From contig JBDWAL010000050.1 in the NCBI GenBank assembly GCA_039978895.1, forward strand, positions 124,001-188,000: a stretch of DNA of 64,000 nt. The letters are read 5' to 3'. This DNA is from Aliishimia sp039978895. GTDB lineage: Bacteria > Pseudomonadota > Alphaproteobacteria > Rhodobacterales > Rhodobacteraceae. Positions 63,501-64,000 of the stretch are shown one piece after another. Each line of letters starts with the position of its first letter. Within the stretch, counting starts at the first letter, position 1. The notes beneath the pieces were generated by a model. It was given only the letters and a program-made list of their open reading frames with translations. It was not told the DNA's origin and did no database searches. The position numbers were made by a program, and so were the translations under genes.

Positions 63501-64000
63501 TGAAGTCTTGCGCCGGAGTGAACGTCACCGTGCCGTCGCCATTGTCAACCAATGTGCCCTGTTCCGCAGGAACCGTCGCCGAAATCACCGTCAGATCGTC
63601 GCCGTCAACATCCGTGTCATTGGCCAGCAAATCAACCGTGATCGCCGTGTCTTCCAACGTCCCATCCGCGTCATCAACCGCATCCGGCGCGTCGTTCACC
63701 GCCGTCACGTTGACCCACACAGAGGTGCTCGCTTCGTTGCCATCGGGATCGGTGATCGTGTAGTCGATCTGCGTTGGCCCGTTGAAGTTTTCGTTCGGTG
63801 TGAACTCGAGCGTGCCGTCTGGATTGATCGTCACTTCACCGTCCGGGCTGGACGCTGCGATCACCGTCAATGGGTCACCATCTGGATCGGAATCATTGTC
63901 CAGAACGTCGATGGTCACCGGCGTGTCTTCTGGCGTGGTCGCGTTGTCCTCAACGGCAACCGGCGCGTCGTTCACCGCTTCCACGTCAACAGTGTGGATC
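60544..64000 (-). CDS. Large cadherin-like-repeat RTX adhesin with C-terminal Hint domain (5' end outside the window)
   Basis: At least 1151 residues; the frame is open at the right edge. The visible N-terminal half consists of about five tandem cadherin-like (tandem-95 type) repeats of about 93 residues with VNDAPDAVDD and NDSDPDGDPLTV motifs, alternating in two forms. A long RTX array of GGDGDDxI nonapeptides follows, then a domain with GDDFDVLDLTGSAP, and a Hint domain (CFTPGTLIATPRGELKVEEL, SPNHRVL). It is very acidic and lacks lysine-rich parts, typical of type I secreted surface adhesins that bind calcium. The exporter is not in the window. Confidence 0.88.
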   Translation of the reverse strand, partial: IHTVDVEAVNDAPVAVEDNATTPEDTPVTIDVLDNDSDPDGDPLTVIAASSPDGEVTINPDGTLEFTPNENFNGPTQIDYTITDPDGNEASTSVWVNVTAVNDAPDAVDDADGTLEDTAITVDLLANDTDVDGDDLTVISATVPAEQGTLVDNGDGTVTFTPAQDFTGEATISYTIEDEEGLTDSAIHTVDVEAVNDAPDAENDITETDEDTPVTIPVLDNDSDPDGDPLTVTEATSDDGDVTINPDGTITFTPNEDFNGHAIIDYTISDPDGNTDTAQVCVVVNAVNDAPDAVDDSDGTNEGVAVTVDLLANDTDVDGDNLTVIEATVPADQGTLIDNGNGTVTFTPAVGFVGVATISYTIEDEEGLTDSAIHTVDVANVNDAPDAVDDVVDGPILTGTPVTIDALENDTDPDGDDLTIISASVPPEQGTVEIVNNEVLFTPADGFEGEALIDYTIEDEDGLTDSAQITVPVANGIVNGTDAGELIDTDYEGDPGGDKVDNNDELLPGEGPNDDIIEAGGGNDTVLAGEGDDEVFAGTGDDIVDGGAGDDTIFGEEGDDVIKGGDGDDTVDGGIGDDTITTGDGSDTVFGGDGDDVIDTDNGSFLIDKGYPGVFPGEEGTPAQFDDIDFVDGGDGDDVIRTGDDADTIIGGAGNDTLDGGIDDDTIDGGTGDDRIVGGEGNDTIDGGDGDDTIFAGNDPDLGLDQFDIEDDGSNPLGPDLRPDNGQDVVRGGDGNDTIFGADDDDRLFGDAGDDFIDGQIDDDYIDGGIGDDTLLGGQGNDTIFGGDGDDVIDGGRNADELDGGDGNDTISGGNGADTIHGGAGDDVIDGGTGDDTLFGDDGDDFITGATGDDTIDGGAGNDLIDGGNGGSDTMFGGADRDTFINVDAGERVDGGSEGDDFDVLDLTGSAPNNGSLNVTFTNPDSNGNGFDGFVTYFDENGVETGTLEFTEIEDVIPCFTPGTLIATPRGELKVEELQVGDRVITRDNGIQEIRWIGHRGMTGAELEAAPHLKPVLIRKGALGNNLPERDMMVSPNHRVLVANDKTALYFEEREVLVAAKHLTGLEGVDIVDVSWTTYIHVMFDQHEVILSDGSWTESFQPGDMTLGSMGNAQRQEILELFPELATQIGIEAYTSARRSLKKHEAKLLTQ
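62870..63995 (-). repeat. 558-bp coding super-repeat
   Basis: The stretch starting TCCACAGTGTGGATCGCGGA recurs at 62870 and 63428, and a close copy recurs at 63986, exactly 558 bases apart each time. The unit encodes 186 residues, one repeat of each of the two cadherin-like forms. The array continues past the window edge. Confidence 0.8.

Overview
The window is ordinary, gene-dense alphaproteobacterial chromosome, most likely from a marine member of the Rhodobacteraceae (Roseobacter group). The basis is the gene order dusB-ntrB-ntrC-ntrY-ntrX-trkA-trkH-hfq-hflX, an NtrC without the sigma54-contact loop, a HemB without the zinc-site cysteines, FAD/GcvT one-carbon demethylases, and RTX proteins ending in a Hint domain. 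I see no insertion sequence, prophage, CRISPR array, tRNA or rRNA. Coding density is very high; many neighbours overlap by 1-14 bases.

Layout. 1-2.5 kb: the 3' part of gyrA, its terminator and a frameshifted remnant gene. 2.8-6.3 kb: a minus-strand group trmJ-ctaA-M32 carboxypeptidase. 6.4-9 kb: a degenerate ThiE-like protein and a divergent HupE/DUF4198 pair whose start regions overlap. 9-11.6 kb: psuK-psuG (pseudouridine breakdown) and a DUF502 protein. 11.6-13.4 kb: hbdH and a patatin. 13.5-13.7 kb: a structured intergenic region with a minus-strand terminator, possibly a small RNA. 13.7-16.7 kb: an orphan peptide-type binding protein and arsC-aqpS. 16.8-21.2 kb: a small unknown gene, an XRE-cupin regulator divergent from an acyl-CoA ligase and a FrnE-like oxidoreductase, then an MFS exporter. 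21.2-29.5 kb: mfd, a small membrane protein, hemB, a SYLF lipoprotein, an Aer-type PAS protein and a beta-hydroxyacid dehydrogenase. 29.7-32.7 kb: a penicillin-acylase-family hydrolase and an RluE-type pseudouridine synthase.

32.7-46.2 kb is a long minus-strand block joining nitrogen sensing (NtrBC, NtrYX), potassium uptake (TrkAH), RNA regulation (Hfq) and ribosome GTPases (HflX, RsgA), headed by dusB. 46.3-49.8 kb: ispDF-pgpA-cinA, then amtB, the likely physiological partner of the Ntr system. 49.8-52.7 kb: a RatA/COQ10-like protein, hpt, lipA and a VIT-family transporter. 52.7-57.7 kb: two divergent paralogous FAD/GcvT demethylases. 57.7-58.3 kb: a MobA-like nucleotidyltransferase. 58.3-64 kb: two minus-strand RTX-Hint proteins, the second running off the right edge with a long array of alternating cadherin-like repeats.

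No clear new multi-gene system stands out. The points most worth a second look are the RTX-Hint pair with its exact 558-bp super-repeat, the candidate small RNA at 13.5-13.7 kb, the overlapping divergent HupE/DUF4198 starts, and the frameshifted remnant whose ribosome site lies inside the gyrA terminator. All functions are inferred from sequence reading only; no database search was run.
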